Source: Alphaproteobacteria bacterium
Lineage (GTDB): Bacteria > Pseudomonadota > Alphaproteobacteria > Micropepsales > Micropepsaceae
Direction of reading: 5' to 3'
NCBI GenBank assembly: GCA_016125165.1
Contig: WGMH01000005.1
Location: 1 to 64,000 of the forward strand
Length of the DNA stretch: 64,000 nt
The notes under the pieces were generated by a model that was given only the letters and a program-made list of their open reading frames with translations, had not been told where the DNA came from and made no database searches. Positions 51,656-61,182 of this stretch are shown piece after piece. Within the stretch, counting starts at the first letter, position 1, and each line of letters opens with the position of its first letter. The position numbers and the translations under genes were made by a program.

Positions 51656-51706
51656 CCGGATAGGGAGTTATCCGGCATCCGCGACAATATCGGGACCGGT
51701 TGGTCC
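51656..51706 (+). promoter_or_regulatory. two hairpins in the glmU leader
   Basis: CCGGATA (51656-51662) pairs with TATCCGG (51669-51675), and GGACC (51693-51697) pairs with GGTCC (51702-51706). Both lie in the 139-base gap between the flippase and glmU starts. No matching riboswitch family is recognised, and no clear promoter was assigned. Confidence 0.3.
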
Positions 51707-51726
51707 TGGCATATCTGAAGGCACGC

Positions 51727-53070
51727 ATGGCACGCGCAGGCATCATTTTGGCGGCAGGCATGGGAACGCGGATGAAATCTGCGAAGCCCAAAGTGATGCA
51801 TGAAGTTGCGCGCCGCCCGATCCTTGGGCACGTGGTCGATGCCATGCGCGGCGCCGGCGTGGAGCGCATCGTCGTCGTCACCGCGCCGTCCTTCGAAGAG
51901 ATGCGCACCTATGCAGCCTCGCTGGGTTGCGAAACCGCGATCCAGCATGAGCAGAAGGGTACCGGCCATGCCGCTGCTTCGGCCAGGCAGGCTCTGGGTG
52001 ATTATTCGGGCGCGGTCATCATCAACAATGGCGACATGCCGATGGCGCAATCGGGCATGATTGCGGATGTATTGTCGGCCTGCGAAGCGCCGGGTTTCGC
52101 GCTGGTCGCATTCCGCCCCGCCGATCCCGCTGCCTATGGCCGTGTTTTGCTTGATGGCAACGGCATGCTCGACCGCATCGTCGAATTCAAGGATGCGACG
52201 GCGGAACAGCGCAAGGTCGATCTGTGCTGCGCTGGCACCTATGCTGCGCGCGACGCTTCGAAGTTTTTCCATTGGGCCGCGCAGTTGAAGAATGACAACG
52301 CGCAAGGCGAATATTATCTGCCGGAGGTTCCGCTGGTCGCGAAAGCCGATGGCGTGGCCTGTGCCGTTACCGTCACCGATGAGATCACGGTGATGGGCGT
52401 GAACAGCCGCAGCGAACTGGCCGAGGCCGAAGCGCAGATGCAAAAACGCCTTCGTAGCCGCGCGCTCGATCGGGGCGTGGGCATGCAGGCACCCGAAACC
52501 GTTTATCTGGCTTACGACACGGTGCTGGAGCCGGATGTGCAGATTGCGCCGTTCGTTGTGTTTGGGCCCGGTGTCACTGTGAAACGCGGCGCGGAAATCC
52601 TCAGTCACTCGCACCTCGAAGGCGCAGTTGTGGGTGAAGGCGCGCGCATCGGGCCTTATGCACGGCTTCGGCCGGGCAGCGAGATCGGCGAGGGCGCGCA
52701 TATCGGCAATTTCGTCGAAACGAAAAAGGCGCGCATCGGCAAGGGCGCGAAGGCGAACCATCTGGCATATCTCGGCGATGCGCGCGTCGGCGATGGCGCG
52801 AACATCGGCGCGGGCACCATCACCTGCAACTACGATGGCTTCGACAAGTACGAAACCGATATCGGCGCGGGCGCCTTCATCGGATCGGATACCGCATTGG
52901 TGGCACCCGTGAAGGTGGCCGATGGTGCCTATGTTGGCGCCGGGTCCGTCATCACAAAGGATGTGAGCGCCAATGCGCTCGGTGTCACGCGCGCCGATCA
53001 GCGCGAGGTGGCGGGCTGGGCAGAGAAATTTCGCGCCAAAAAGCGCGCCGAAAAAGCAAAGGGTAAATAG
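51727..53070 (+). CDS. glmU: bifunctional GlmU, N-acetylglucosamine-1-phosphate uridyltransferase / GlcN-1-P acetyltransferase
   Basis: 447 residues. The pyrophosphorylase domain has IILAAGMGTRMKSAKPKVMHEV; the left-handed beta-helix begins near residue 245 (hexapeptide repeats) and contains the acetyltransferase block KGAKANHLAYLGDARVGDGANIGAGTITCNYDGFDKYETDIGAG. It makes UDP-GlcNAc for peptidoglycan and LPS. ATG 51727 has AAGG seven bases upstream, so the longer reading is rejected. It forms an operon with glmS, 2 bases apart, giving the last and first dedicated steps of amino-sugar synthesis together. Confidence 0.95.
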   Translation: MARAGIILAAGMGTRMKSAKPKVMHEVARRPILGHVVDAMRGAGVERIVVVTAPSFEEMRTYAASLGCETAIQHEQKGTGHAAASARQALGDYSGAVIINNGDMPMAQSGMIADVLSACEAPGFALVAFRPADPAAYGRVLLDGNGMLDRIVEFKDATAEQRKVDLCCAGTYAARDASKFFHWAAQLKNDNAQGEYYLPEVPLVAKADGVACAVTVTDEITVMGVNSRSELAEAEAQMQKRLRSRALDRGVGMQAPETVYLAYDTVLEPDVQIAPFVVFGPGVTVKRGAEILSHSHLEGAVVGEGARIGPYARLRPGSEIGEGAHIGNFVETKKARIGKGAKANHLAYLGDARVGDGANIGAGTITCNYDGFDKYETDIGAGAFIGSDTALVAPVKVADGAYVGAGSVITKDVSANALGVTRADQREVAGWAEKFRAKKRAEKAKGK

Positions 53071-53072
53071 TC

Positions 53073-54899
53073 ATGTGCGGAATTGTCGGCATTGCGGGCA
53101 CGAAAGATTGCGCGCCAGTCATTCTGGAAGCGCTGAGACGACTGGAATACCGCGGGTATGATTCTGCCGGTATCGCCACGCTCGTTCCCGGCGCCATCGA
53201 GCGCCGCCGCTCGCCCGGCAAGCTCGGCAAGCTCGCCGATGTGCTGCGCACAAGCCCGCTGCGTGGCGGCACGGGCATCGGCCACACGCGTTGGGCAACT
53301 CACGGTGCGCCCACCGAGAGCAATGCCCATCCGCATGCCTCTGCCAAGGTGGCGCTGGTGCACAACGGCATCATCGAGAATTTCCGCGAGCTGCGCGAAG
53401 ACCTGATGGCCAAGGGCCACGCATTCGCTTCCGAGACCGATACGGAAGTGGCTGTGCATCTGGTCACCGATTATCTCGACCAGGGTCTGTCGCCGAAGGA
53501 AGCCGCGATCAAGGCCGCGCGCCAGCTCACCGGCGCCTATGCGCTTGCGATGATCTTCAAGGATCACGATCGCCTGTTGATCGGCGCGCGCAAGGGCAGT
53601 CCGCTTGCGGTGGGTTACGGCGACGGCGAAGCGTTCCTCGGTTCCGACGCTTTTGCGCTCGCGCCCTTCACCAACAAGGTCACCTATCTGGAAGACGGTG
53701 ACGTCGTTGTCATCGATGGCGCTGACGTTGCCATCTACAGCGCGGACGGCGTGCCGGTGAATCGCGAAGTGAAGATCACCAGTGCCTCGGCCGCGCTGGT
53801 GGACAAGGGCGGACAGCGCCATTTCATGGCCAAGGAAATTCACGAGCAGCCGGAAGTCATCGGCCACACGCTGGCACACTACATTGATGCTACCGGCCCC
53901 CACGCCGCGATCCGCGAAGAAGGATTGATCGAGACGCTCAGGGATGCGCCCCGCCTAACCCTCTCTGCCTGCGGCACCGCATTCTATGCCGGTCTGGTCG
54001 GCAAATACTGGTTCGAGAAACTCGCGCGCCTGCCGGTGGAAGCCGATATCGCATCAGAGTTGCGCTATCGCTCGCCGGTGTTTCCGCAAGGCGGCGCTTC
54101 GCTGTTCATTTCGCAGTCCGGTGAAACAGCCGATACGCTGGCAGCCCTGCGTGATGCGAAGGATCACGACCAGCGAACGCTTGCGGTCGTAAACGTGCCG
54201 GAAAGCTCCATCGCGCGCGACGCGGATATCGTAGTGCCGACTTTCGCTGGCCCGGAAATCGGCGTCGCTTCCACCAAGGCGTTCACCTGTCAGCTTGCGG
54301 CGCTTGCTTCGCTCGCCATTGCGGCGGGCCGCGCGCGCGGAACGCTGTCGGCGGAAGAAGAAACGCGTCTCTGCACCGCGCTTCTCGAAGTGCCGCGTCA
54401 TCTGGTGGATTTCATGCGACAGGAACCGGCCATCGAAGCCTTGGGGCAGGAAATTGCGAAGGCGCGTGATGTGCTCTATCTCGGTCGCGGCGTGCATTTC
54501 CCCATGGCGATGGAAGGCGCGCTGAAGCTGAAGGAAATTTCCTACATCCACGCCGAAGGCTATGCCGCCGGTGAGATGAAACACGGCCCCATCGCGCTGA
54601 TCGACGAGAACGTGCCTGTTATCGTGATCGCCCCGCAGGACGATCTGTTCGAGAAGACCATCTCCAACATGCAGGAGGTGATGGCGCGCGGCGGCAAGGT
54701 GGTGCTGATTTCCGATGCGGGCGGCATCCGCCGCGCGGGCAACGTTTGGGCCACCATCGAGGTGCCGGAAGTCGATCCCTTCATCGCGCCGTTCCTCTAT
54801 GCGGCGCCGGTGCAGATGCTCGCCTATCACACCGCGGTGGCGAAGGGCACGGATGTGGACCAGCCCCGCAACCTCGCCAAATCGGTGACGGTGGAATGA
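53073..54899 (+). CDS. glmS: glutamine-fructose-6-phosphate aminotransferase GlmS
   Basis: 608 residues. MCGIVGIAG places the N-terminal nucleophile Cys after Met removal; RGGTGIGHTRWATHG belongs to the glutaminase domain. Two SIS domains follow (SACGTAFYAGLVGKYWFE and LGRGVHFPMAMEGALKLKEISYIHAEGYAAGEMKHGPIALI), ending in the conserved PRNLAKSVTVE. It makes glucosamine-6-phosphate from fructose-6-phosphate and glutamine. There is no ribozyme in the 2-base gap before it; regulation must act elsewhere. Confidence 0.96.
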   Translation: MCGIVGIAGTKDCAPVILEALRRLEYRGYDSAGIATLVPGAIERRRSPGKLGKLADVLRTSPLRGGTGIGHTRWATHGAPTESNAHPHASAKVALVHNGIIENFRELREDLMAKGHAFASETDTEVAVHLVTDYLDQGLSPKEAAIKAARQLTGAYALAMIFKDHDRLLIGARKGSPLAVGYGDGEAFLGSDAFALAPFTNKVTYLEDGDVVVIDGADVAIYSADGVPVNREVKITSASAALVDKGGQRHFMAKEIHEQPEVIGHTLAHYIDATGPHAAIREEGLIETLRDAPRLTLSACGTAFYAGLVGKYWFEKLARLPVEADIASELRYRSPVFPQGGASLFISQSGETADTLAALRDAKDHDQRTLAVVNVPESSIARDADIVVPTFAGPEIGVASTKAFTCQLAALASLAIAAGRARGTLSAEEETRLCTALLEVPRHLVDFMRQEPAIEALGQEIAKARDVLYLGRGVHFPMAMEGALKLKEISYIHAEGYAAGEMKHGPIALIDENVPVIVIAPQDDLFEKTISNMQEVMARGGKVVLISDAGGIRRAGNVWATIEVPEVDPFIAPFLYAAPVQMLAYHTAVAKGTDVDQPRNLAKSVTVE

Positions 54900-54903
54900 C
54901 TTC

Positions 54904-54934
54904 TTGAAATATAGCCATCGAATGGCTATATTTC
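54904..54934 (+). promoter_or_regulatory. palindromic operator and promoter of the toxin-antitoxin pair
   Basis: GAAATATAGCCAT (54906-54918) and ATGGCTATATTTC (54922-54934) form a perfect 13-bp inverted repeat around CGA. Within it, TTGAAA (54904-54909), 17 bases and TATATT (54927-54932) make a promoter whose start falls at about 54939, the antitoxin ATG itself. Autorepression by the toxin-antitoxin complex and a leaderless message are inferred. Confidence 0.7.
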
Positions 54935-54938
54935 CGAC

Positions 54939-55193
54939 ATGAGCAAACACAGCATTGCCGAAGCCCGGAACAACCTGTCCAACCTCATTGCTCGCGCTGA
55001 GAAGGGCGAGGAGGTTGTGATTACGCGCCATGGCATGCCGACGGTCACCTTGACGCCTTGCTCCAAACCCGTCCCCCGCGTTGTCAGCGATGCCGATCTT
55101 GACTGGCTCAAAGCGCGGCGTTCAGGTCGCGGCCGGATCAAGGGCAATGCCGGAATTTCGGTTTCACACATGCGCGACGAGGAATGGCATTGA
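54939..55193 (+). CDS. Phd/YefM-type antitoxin
   Basis: 84 residues. The N-terminal 55 residues are the Phd/YefM DNA-binding dimer domain: IAEARNNLSNLIARAEKGEEVVITRHGMPTVTL. The C-terminal tail (DWLKARRSGRGRIKG and onward) would wrap and block the toxin. The gene begins 5 bases after a perfect palindrome and overlaps the toxin gene by 10 bases. The system probably governs its own level; whether it acts in persistence or phage defence cannot be told. Confidence 0.87.
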   Translation: MSKHSIAEARNNLSNLIARAEKGEEVVITRHGMPTVTLTPCSKPVPRVVSDADLDWLKARRSGRGRIKGNAGISVSHMRDEEWH

Positions 55194-55612
55194 GCATCTA
55201 TCTCGATGCAAGTGTCATAGTTGCTCTTTTTCTGGACGATCCCTTTGCTAGCCGTGCTGACCTGGCTATTCGCGGCAAGGGCGTGCCCTTGATCGTCAGC
55301 GATTTTGCTGCTGCCGAATTTGCGTCATCGGTCGCGCGGCATGTGCGCACCGGCGAAGTATCCCGGCAGGAAGCTCAGGATGCGTTTTCTGATTTTGACA
55401 TCTGGATTGGCCGTGCCTTCGAACGCACCGAAGCGACGAATGCAGACATGCTGGCGGCGCAGGTGTTTCTGAGACGCCTCGATCTCAATCTGCGTACACC
55501 CGATGCCCTGAATATCGCCATCGCCCAGCGCATCGGCGCGCAACTCGCCACCTTCGATGTCCGCATGGCGGAAAACGCCAAATCGCTCGGCGTTCCGCTC
55601 GCCGCAGTGTGA
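55184..55612 (+). CDS. VapC-like PIN-domain toxin (ribonuclease)
   Basis: 142 residues of a PIN nuclease. The acidic metal-binding residues are in place: Asp8 (YLDASVIVALF), Glu45 (AAAEFASSV), Asp107 (RTPDALNIA) and Asp125 (ATFDVRMA). VapC toxins cut tRNA or rRNA. The ATG at 55184 lies within the antitoxin gene; TTG 55190 is an alternative. It pairs with a Phd-type rather than a classical VapB-type antitoxin, a common mixture. Confidence 0.88.
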   Translation: MALSIYLDASVIVALFLDDPFASRADLAIRGKGVPLIVSDFAAAEFASSVARHVRTGEVSRQEAQDAFSDFDIWIGRAFERTEATNADMLAAQVFLRRLDLNLRTPDALNIAIAQRIGAQLATFDVRMAENAKSLGVPLAAV

Positions 55613-55634
55613 TTGCCCTGCTAGGCTTTTCGCC

Positions 55635-56345
55635 ATGACCGATTCCGCTGCAAGCCTCAAACGCGCCGCCGCCGTCCGTGCGCTCGATTTCGTCGAGGAC
55701 GGCATGAAACTGGGCCTGGGCACGGGTTCCACCGCCGAGGCGTTTCTCGACGTGCTGGCGCCGCGCATCAAGGGCGGGCTTTCCATCGTCGGGGTGCCGA
55801 CCTCGGAGAAGACGGCGCAGAAGGCGCGCACGCTCGGTATTCCGCTCTCGACGCTCGACCAGATGGGCGAACTCGATCTCACCGTCGATGGCGCGGATGA
55901 AGCGGATCGTGCCTTCAATCTCATCAAAGGTGGCGGCGCGGCGCTGCTGCGCGAGAAGATCGTGGCAGCATCCTCGAAACGCATGGTTGTCATCGCCGAC
56001 GGCTCGAAGCTTGTGAACCGGCTGGGCAAATATCCGCTCCCCATTGAAGTCGCGGCGTTCGGTCATCTCTCTACGGCGCGGCGCATTGGGCTTCGGCTTG
56101 CAGCGTTCGGATATGCCAAACCGGCCGTCACGCAGCGTATGAAGGACGGCGAGGCCGTCACCACCGATGGCGGCAATGTGATCTACGACGCCGCGCTCGG
56201 CTCCATCGGCGATGCGCCCGCGCTCGCCGCCGCGCTTTCGGGAATTCCGGGCGTTGTCGATCACGGCCTCTTCATCGGCCTTGCCACCGCGCTCGTGATC
56301 GCGCGCGAAGGCGGCACCGAGGTCATAGAGGCAGCGGCAGGATAG
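55635..56345 (+). CDS. rpiA: ribose-5-phosphate isomerase A
   Basis: 236 residues. GLGTGSTAEAFLD (phosphate loop), VDGADEAD with the catalytic-region Asp residues, and the block KGGGAALLREKIVA with the catalytic Glu and Lys are all intact, as is IADGSKLV. It interconverts ribose-5-phosphate and ribulose-5-phosphate in the pentose phosphate pathway. ATG 55635 was chosen because it opens the conserved helix; the longer reading overlaps the toxin gene. It converges on the DUF900 gene with a 23-base overlap. Confidence 0.95.
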   Translation: MTDSAASLKRAAAVRALDFVEDGMKLGLGTGSTAEAFLDVLAPRIKGGLSIVGVPTSEKTAQKARTLGIPLSTLDQMGELDLTVDGADEADRAFNLIKGGGAALLREKIVAASSKRMVVIADGSKLVNRLGKYPLPIEVAAFGHLSTARRIGLRLAAFGYAKPAVTQRMKDGEAVTTDGGNVIYDAALGSIGDAPALAAALSGIPGVVDHGLFIGLATALVIAREGGTEVIEAAAG

Positions 56346-57495
56346 ACACCAGCCAGCGCAGCAGCCGCCAATAGGGATCCGGTTGCCGGGTCCAGTCTAT
56401 GCGCAGTGCGGGCACACAGTCGCCGCGATTGGACTTGCAGCGGAGCGTGGGCTTGCGCCCCCAAACCGATCCGCTCCGGTCATGCGCGGAAATCCCTGCA
56501 AGCGTCAGCGCCATGTCGTCAACCGCTTCATAGGCCAAGCCGTAGTAATTGTGGCCTGAGAAATCGCCAGGCACGTCGCTGGCATCGATGACGTCGATGG
56601 TGCCGGGCGCGCGGTAGCGCAAAAAATCCGCGTCTGGCGTGCGCCCCAGTCTGTCGGTGCCGTTAATCCGGCGCGAGGCGGCCAGAACCGCATCACCAGA
56701 CGAAGCGTAGATCGTGATCCGTCGCACGATGGGCGCAATTGCCTTGGCGCGCGGCAAGAAGTCATCGTTGTTGGCATCCGCACCGATATCCGGCGCATAG
56801 AGCAGAAGCTCGCCAACGGGCCGCGCACGCGCATCAGGTGTGAGCTTCGCCAAAGCGTCCAGCACCAGAAAGGTTCCCATGCTGTGGGCAATGATTTCCG
56901 ATTCCAGTCCGGCGCCCTGCAATTCGCCAATCAAGGCGTCAAGCATGGGTTCGGCTTGCACGGCGTACGTCTTGTCGGCGGCATAGCCTCGCGCCTTGCC
57001 GGTGCTGGACCACGAAAAGGCAATCGCCCCGCACGGCCATTGCGTGTCGCTTTTCAGTTGTGCGGTGCGCAGCGCGGCGGTCGCGAAGCCTGTGTAGTAG
57101 CCATGCACGAAAATCATCACGCGGTGGCAATCGGGTGTCGCTGCGCGTATGGCCGCAATGAGTCCGGCAAAGCTCGAACCATTTTTCGCGCAAGCGATGG
57201 TTTCGGGTTTTACCGGTTCCGCAAATATGTCCGGGCCTGCGGGCAGCTTGGCGGCAGGAATGGATGCCGTGATGCGTCCGCATGCGGCCTTGCCCGCATA
57301 CTCATATCCGAAGCCTCCGGGCGTACCGTCCGCCTTGCGATCCGTGACGAAGAACACCGGTGCCGACGAAGCCGCGCCATCGGCGGGCCGCCACACCGAA
57401 TGCACATAGTAGGGATTGTCGTAGCTTGCGCAGGCCGCCAGCGCGCATGCGGCCAATAACCCTGCGACCTGTCGCGTTATAGCCGGTATTCGCAC
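56323..57495 (-). CDS. alpha/beta hydrolase lipoprotein, DUF900
   Basis: 390 residues. The signal ends in LAAC (residues 19-22), predicting a lipoprotein. DUF900 features are VFFVTDRKADG near residue 47, RVMIFVHGYYTGFATAALRTAQL with the oxyanion region, the nucleophile elbow IIAHSMGTF, and YAPDIGADANNDDF. Relatives are esterase/lipase-like envelope proteins without a fixed substrate. It starts with GTG at 57495. The tail carries two cysteines (LRCKSNRGDC) that may form a disulfide. It is divergent from gor with about 55 bases between starts. Confidence 0.82.
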   Translation of the reverse strand: MRIPAITRQVAGLLAACALAACASYDNPYYVHSVWRPADGAASSAPVFFVTDRKADGTPGGFGYEYAGKAACGRITASIPAAKLPAGPDIFAEPVKPETIACAKNGSSFAGLIAAIRAATPDCHRVMIFVHGYYTGFATAALRTAQLKSDTQWPCGAIAFSWSSTGKARGYAADKTYAVQAEPMLDALIGELQGAGLESEIIAHSMGTFLVLDALAKLTPDARARPVGELLLYAPDIGADANNDDFLPRAKAIAPIVRRITIYASSGDAVLAASRRINGTDRLGRTPDADFLRYRAPGTIDVIDASDVPGDFSGHNYYGLAYEAVDDMALTLAGISAHDRSGSVWGRKPTLRCKSNRGDCVPALRIDWTRQPDPYWRLLRWLVSILPLPL

Positions 57496-57549
57496 GCGCT
57501 TTCCCCTTGCGATCCCGCATCAAAGCGCGGCAAATCGGTCCTGCGCAAG

Positions 57550-58944
57550 ATGGAGCACCGCATCGTGGCTTACGACTATGACCTTTTCGTCATCGGCGGC
57601 GGTTCTGGTGGCGTGCGCGCCAGCCGCATGGCAGCGAGCCACGGTGCGCGCGTGGCGATCGCCGAAGAATATGGCTTCGGCGGAACCTGTGTGATCCGCG
57701 GCTGCATTCCGAAAAAATTGTTCGTCTATGCGTCCGAATATGGCGAGGGTTTCGAAGATGCCATCGGCTTCGGCTGGACCGTGCCTGAGCGCCATTTCGA
57801 CTGGAATGTTCTCGTCGGCAACAAGAACAAGGAAATCGACCGTCTCGAAGCGATCTACAAAAAGAACGTCACAGCGGCGGGCGTCGAGATTTTCATGGAG
57901 CGCGCGGAGTTTGTGGACCCGCACACAATCCACCTGAAGAAATCCGATCGCACGGTGACGGCCAAACACATCCTCGTTGCCACGGGTGGGCGGCCTTCGC
58001 GCGATATGGGGCCGGGCTGCATCGGTGCGGAGCACGCCATCACCTCGAATGAAGCCTTCTATCTGGAAAAATTCCCCAAGCGCATCATCATCGCGGGCGG
58101 CGGCTATATCGCGGTGGAGTTCGCCAACATCTTCCACGGCCTCGGTGCGGATGTCGCGCTCGTCTATCGCGGCAACAAGATTCTGCGCGGCTTCGATGAA
58201 GACATGCGCGATTGCCTCACTGCCGAAATGACCAAGAAGGGCATCCGCATTCATTGCCATCGCGTCTTCAAGAAGCTGGACAGGCGCGATGGAACGATCT
58301 TCGCCGTAACCGATCACAACGAGATGCTGGAAGCCGATCAGCTCATGCTCGCCATTGGCCGTATTCCCAATACCGATGGATTGGGCTTGGAGAAAGCCGG
58401 CGTCGCGCTTGGCAAGCGCGGCAAGGTGCTGGTGGATGAGTATTCCAAAACCAACGTGGACCACATCTATGCCATCGGCGATGTGACGGATCGCGTTGCG
58501 CTCACCCCCGTCGCCATCCATGAAGCGATGTGCTTCGTGAAGACGGTCTATGAAGGCAAACCCACGCCGGTCGATCACGAAGGCATTCCAACCGCCGTGT
58601 TCAGCCAGCCGGAAATCGGCACGGTGGGGTTGACGGAAGAAGAAGCGCTGAAGCGCGGCCATGCCATCGATGTTTACAAATCCACCTTCAAGCCGCTGAA
58701 GCACACGCTCTCGGGCCGTGACCTGCGCTCGCAGTTCAAGCTGATCGTGGATGCGAAAACGCAGAAGGTTCTGGGCTGCCACATCTTCACGCCCGATACG
58801 GCTGGCGAAATCGCCCAGATCGTGGGCGTCGCCATGAAGATGGGCGCCACCAAGGCGGACTTCGATTCCACCATCGCGCTCCACCCCTCCGCCGCGGAAG
58901 AGCTGGTGACCATGCGCACGAAGTCCTACTCGAAGGAGCCGTGA
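57550..58944 (+). CDS. gor: glutathione-disulfide reductase
   Basis: 464 residues. FAD motif [17 protein letters not shown], redox pair Cys47/Cys52 in [18 protein letters not shown] motif [16 protein letters not shown] and the C-terminal catalytic dyad in [13 protein letters not shown]. It keeps glutathione reduced with NADPH. Given the glutathione-persulfide chemistry implied at 37-47 kb, it is the general partner for that locus, though 10 kb away. The stop overlaps a GTG of the next coding region; that overlap is probably accidental because the DAHP synthase start is set further in. Confidence 0.94.
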   Translation: MEHRIVAYDYDLFVIGGGSGGVRASRMAASHGARVAIAEEYGFGGTCVIRGCIPKKLFVYASEYGEGFEDAIGFGWTVPERHFDWNVLVGNKNKEIDRLEAIYKKNVTAAGVEIFMERAEFVDPHTIHLKKSDRTVTAKHILVATGGRPSRDMGPGCIGAEHAITSNEAFYLEKFPKRIIIAGGGYIAVEFANIFHGLGADVALVYRGNKILRGFDEDMRDCLTAEMTKKGIRIHCHRVFKKLDRRDGTIFAVTDHNEMLEADQLMLAIGRIPNTDGLGLEKAGVALGKRGKVLVDEYSKTNVDHIYAIGDVTDRVALTPVAIHEAMCFVKTVYEGKPTPVDHEGIPTAVFSQPEIGTVGLTEEEALKRGHAIDVYKSTFKPLKHTLSGRDLRSQFKLIVDAKTQKVLGCHIFTPDTAGEIAQIVGVAMKMGATKADFDSTIALHPSAAEELVTMRTKSYSKEP

Positions 58945-59036
58945 GAGGTTTCGCGGCGTTCACCACAGCGATTCGCCGCACTGGCATTGGGCCCGCCCCT
59001 CCCGTATATCCGGGGGAGAGCAAGGAGTTAGGTGTC

Positions 59037-60419
59037 GTGGCCCAGAGCTGGAGCCCCAAAAGCTGGCGGGATATGCCCATCCGGCAAGTGCCGGAATACC
59101 CGGATCCGGCCGCGTTGGCGGCCGTCGAGGCGCGGCTGCGCACCCTGCCGCCGCTGGTATTTGCCGGTGAGGCGCGCGCCCTGTCCGCCCGGCTGGCCGA
59201 TGCCGCCGAGGGCAAGGCGTTCCTGCTTCAGGGCGGGGACTGCGCCGAGAGCTTTGCCGAATTCAGCGCCAACAATATTCGCGACACCTTCTGCGTTTTC
59301 CTGAGCATGGCCACGGTCCTCACCTTCGCGGCGGATGTGCCGGTGGTGAAGGTGGGCCGCATTGCGGGCCAGTTCGCGAAACCTCGCAGCGAAGACACCG
59401 AAACGCGCGATGGCGTTTCGCTGCCATCCTATCGCGGCGACATCGTGAACGGCGAAGCCTTCACGCCGGAAGCGCGCATACCCGATCCGGAGCGGATTCT
59501 CACCGCCTATTTCCAGGCGGCTGCCACGGCGAACCTTGTGCGCGCCTTCGCAACCGGTGGCTATGCCGACCTCTCGCGCGCCAGCCACTGGTATCTCGAC
59601 GATCACCATCACCACGATCTGAAGGCGCGCTATCAGGCCGTCGTGAACAAGATCGGCGAAGGCGTGGACTTCCTGCGCACCTTCTCGCTCTCCGAAACGG
59701 TGAAGCAGCAGACCAGCCGCGTGGATTTCTATTTCAGCCATGAAGCGTTGCTGCTTGGCTATGAAGAAGCCATGACGCGCGAGGACTCCACCGCTGGCGG
59801 CTGGTACGACACCTCCGCGCACATGATCTGGATCGGCGACCGCACGCGCCAGCCCGATGGCGCGCATGTCGAATATTGCCGCGGTATCAAAAATCCCATC
59901 GGCATCAAATGTGGGCCGAGCATGCCGGAGGAAGATCTCCTCAAGCTGCTCGACATCCTCAACCCGGACAACAAGCCGGGCAGGGTCACGCTCATTGCCC
60001 GCTTCGGCCACGACAAGGTGGAAAAGCACCTGCCGCGCCTCATTCAGGCGGTGAAGCGCGAAGGCCGCAGCGTCGTGTGGTCGTGCGATCCCATGCATGG
60101 CAACACCATCAAATCCGCCGCCGGCATCAAGACGCGGCCCTTCGCCAGCGTCACCGGTGAGGTTGCGCGCTTCTTCGAGATTCATCGCGCCGAAGGCACC
60201 TATGCGGGCGGCGTGCATCTGGAGATGACCGGCCAGAACGTGACCGAATGCACGGGCGGCGCGCAGGCCTTGACGGAAGTGGATTTGACGGATCGCTATC
60301 GCACGACTTGCGATCCGCGCCTCAACGCCAGCCAGGCGCTGGAGCTTGCTTTCCTGATCGCCGATCTGATGGACGCGCAGAAGAAGTCGCAGGGCGCGCG
60401 CCAGGCCGTCACCTCATAG
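59037..60419 (+). CDS. 3-deoxy-7-phosphoheptulonate synthase, class II
   Basis: 460 residues of the plant-type (AroA-II) DAHP synthase, the entry point of the shikimate pathway. Conserved blocks are [46 protein letters not shown], the metal-site segments around RHxP-like [14 protein letters not shown], and [13 protein letters not shown]. The start is GTG 59037, ten bases after AAGGAG; the reading from 58941 adds an unrelated proline-rich stretch. It lies downstream of gor with a 92-base gap. Confidence 0.93.
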   Translation: MAQSWSPKSWRDMPIRQVPEYPDPAALAAVEARLRTLPPLVFAGEARALSARLADAAEGKAFLLQGGDCAESFAEFSANNIRDTFCVFLSMATVLTFAADVPVVKVGRIAGQFAKPRSEDTETRDGVSLPSYRGDIVNGEAFTPEARIPDPERILTAYFQAAATANLVRAFATGGYADLSRASHWYLDDHHHHDLKARYQAVVNKIGEGVDFLRTFSLSETVKQQTSRVDFYFSHEALLLGYEEAMTREDSTAGGWYDTSAHMIWIGDRTRQPDGAHVEYCRGIKNPIGIKCGPSMPEEDLLKLLDILNPDNKPGRVTLIARFGHDKVEKHLPRLIQAVKREGRSVVWSCDPMHGNTIKSAAGIKTRPFASVTGEVARFFEIHRAEGTYAGGVHLEMTGQNVTECTGGAQALTEVDLTDRYRTTCDPRLNASQALELAFLIADLMDAQKKSQGARQAVTS

Positions 60420-60438
60420 CATCTGGGGATTGTTGCAT

Positions 60439-61179
60439 ATGGGTATGGCACGCCTGCTTGCCAAAGGCTGGATCGTGTTCTGCCTCTATGCTGGTGCCAT
60501 TGCGCTGGAACGTGCGCTCGCATCGGGCACGCCGCCCATGGATGCGCTTGGCGGCATCGGCCCCTGCGTTCTTCTTTTTTCCGCCATGGGACTTTTGTTC
60601 GCCTATGGCTTCGGCATGTCCGGCGGGCCGATACGCCTCTCGCGCATTGACAGCTATGCGCTGCAGCCCGGTTTCAACGAGATCGTGTTCATCGCCTTCA
60701 TGCTGGCGAGCCTTTTTGTGCAGCTTTCCTATGCGCCGCATCATGGACCGGTGAGCGTTCTGGGCGCGCTGGAAGCGGCGATCCGTTTTGCCGTGCCGGG
60801 GCAGCGCGAACTGGAAAGCCTGCTCACGCAATGCAGTCTCGATGGCGGCAAATCGTTTGCGGGCGCGTTTTCCTGGGCCCTGGCGCTGGTGTTTTTTGCG
60901 TCCTCACTGTCGCGCCTCCGGCTCGGTGCTGCCATCGTGCGGCTGGAGCGCAAGCGGCGGCCCGAACCCTTCGGGCCCTATGTGCTTGCCGCGCTCGTGG
61001 CGGTCGCGGCAGTGTTCGCGATCCAGTTTCTGTTCGTGGGCACCCTGTTCGATCTTGCGCCTTGCGCGCTGCTCACCGGCGTCTTCGGCGCAACGCTGAT
61101 CGGTATCGTTCCATTGATGCTTGCCTATCTGGTGATGGCCGCGCTCACCAATCTCATGGCGCTGAACGCCGAGGAATAA
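60439..61179 (+). CDS. membrane protein of unknown function
   Basis: 246 residues with about six hydrophobic segments, two long hydrophilic loops (FAVPGQRELESLLTQCSLDGGKS and the RLERKRRPEPFG loop) and an ending LMLAYLVMAALTNLMALNAEE. I do not recognise the family. ATG 60439 follows GGGGA. It lies 19 bases after the DAHP synthase and may be co-transcribed, but nothing ties it to aromatic metabolism. Confidence 0.6.
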   Translation: MGMARLLAKGWIVFCLYAGAIALERALASGTPPMDALGGIGPCVLLFSAMGLLFAYGFGMSGGPIRLSRIDSYALQPGFNEIVFIAFMLASLFVQLSYAPHHGPVSVLGALEAAIRFAVPGQRELESLLTQCSLDGGKSFAGAFSWALALVFFASSLSRLRLGAAIVRLERKRRPEPFGPYVLAALVAVAAVFAIQFLFVGTLFDLAPCALLTGVFGATLIGIVPLMLAYLVMAALTNLMALNAEE

Positions 61180-61182
61180 GCC

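Noticed and set aside
51588..51726. Riboswitch or ribozyme before glmU-glmS
   Set aside because: Two short hairpins exist, but nothing resembles the glmS ribozyme core, which is typical of Firmicutes.
57520..58884. 454-residue minus-strand frame opposite gor
   Set aside because: Glutathione reductase on the plus strand is unambiguous; the opposite frame is a codon-bias shadow.
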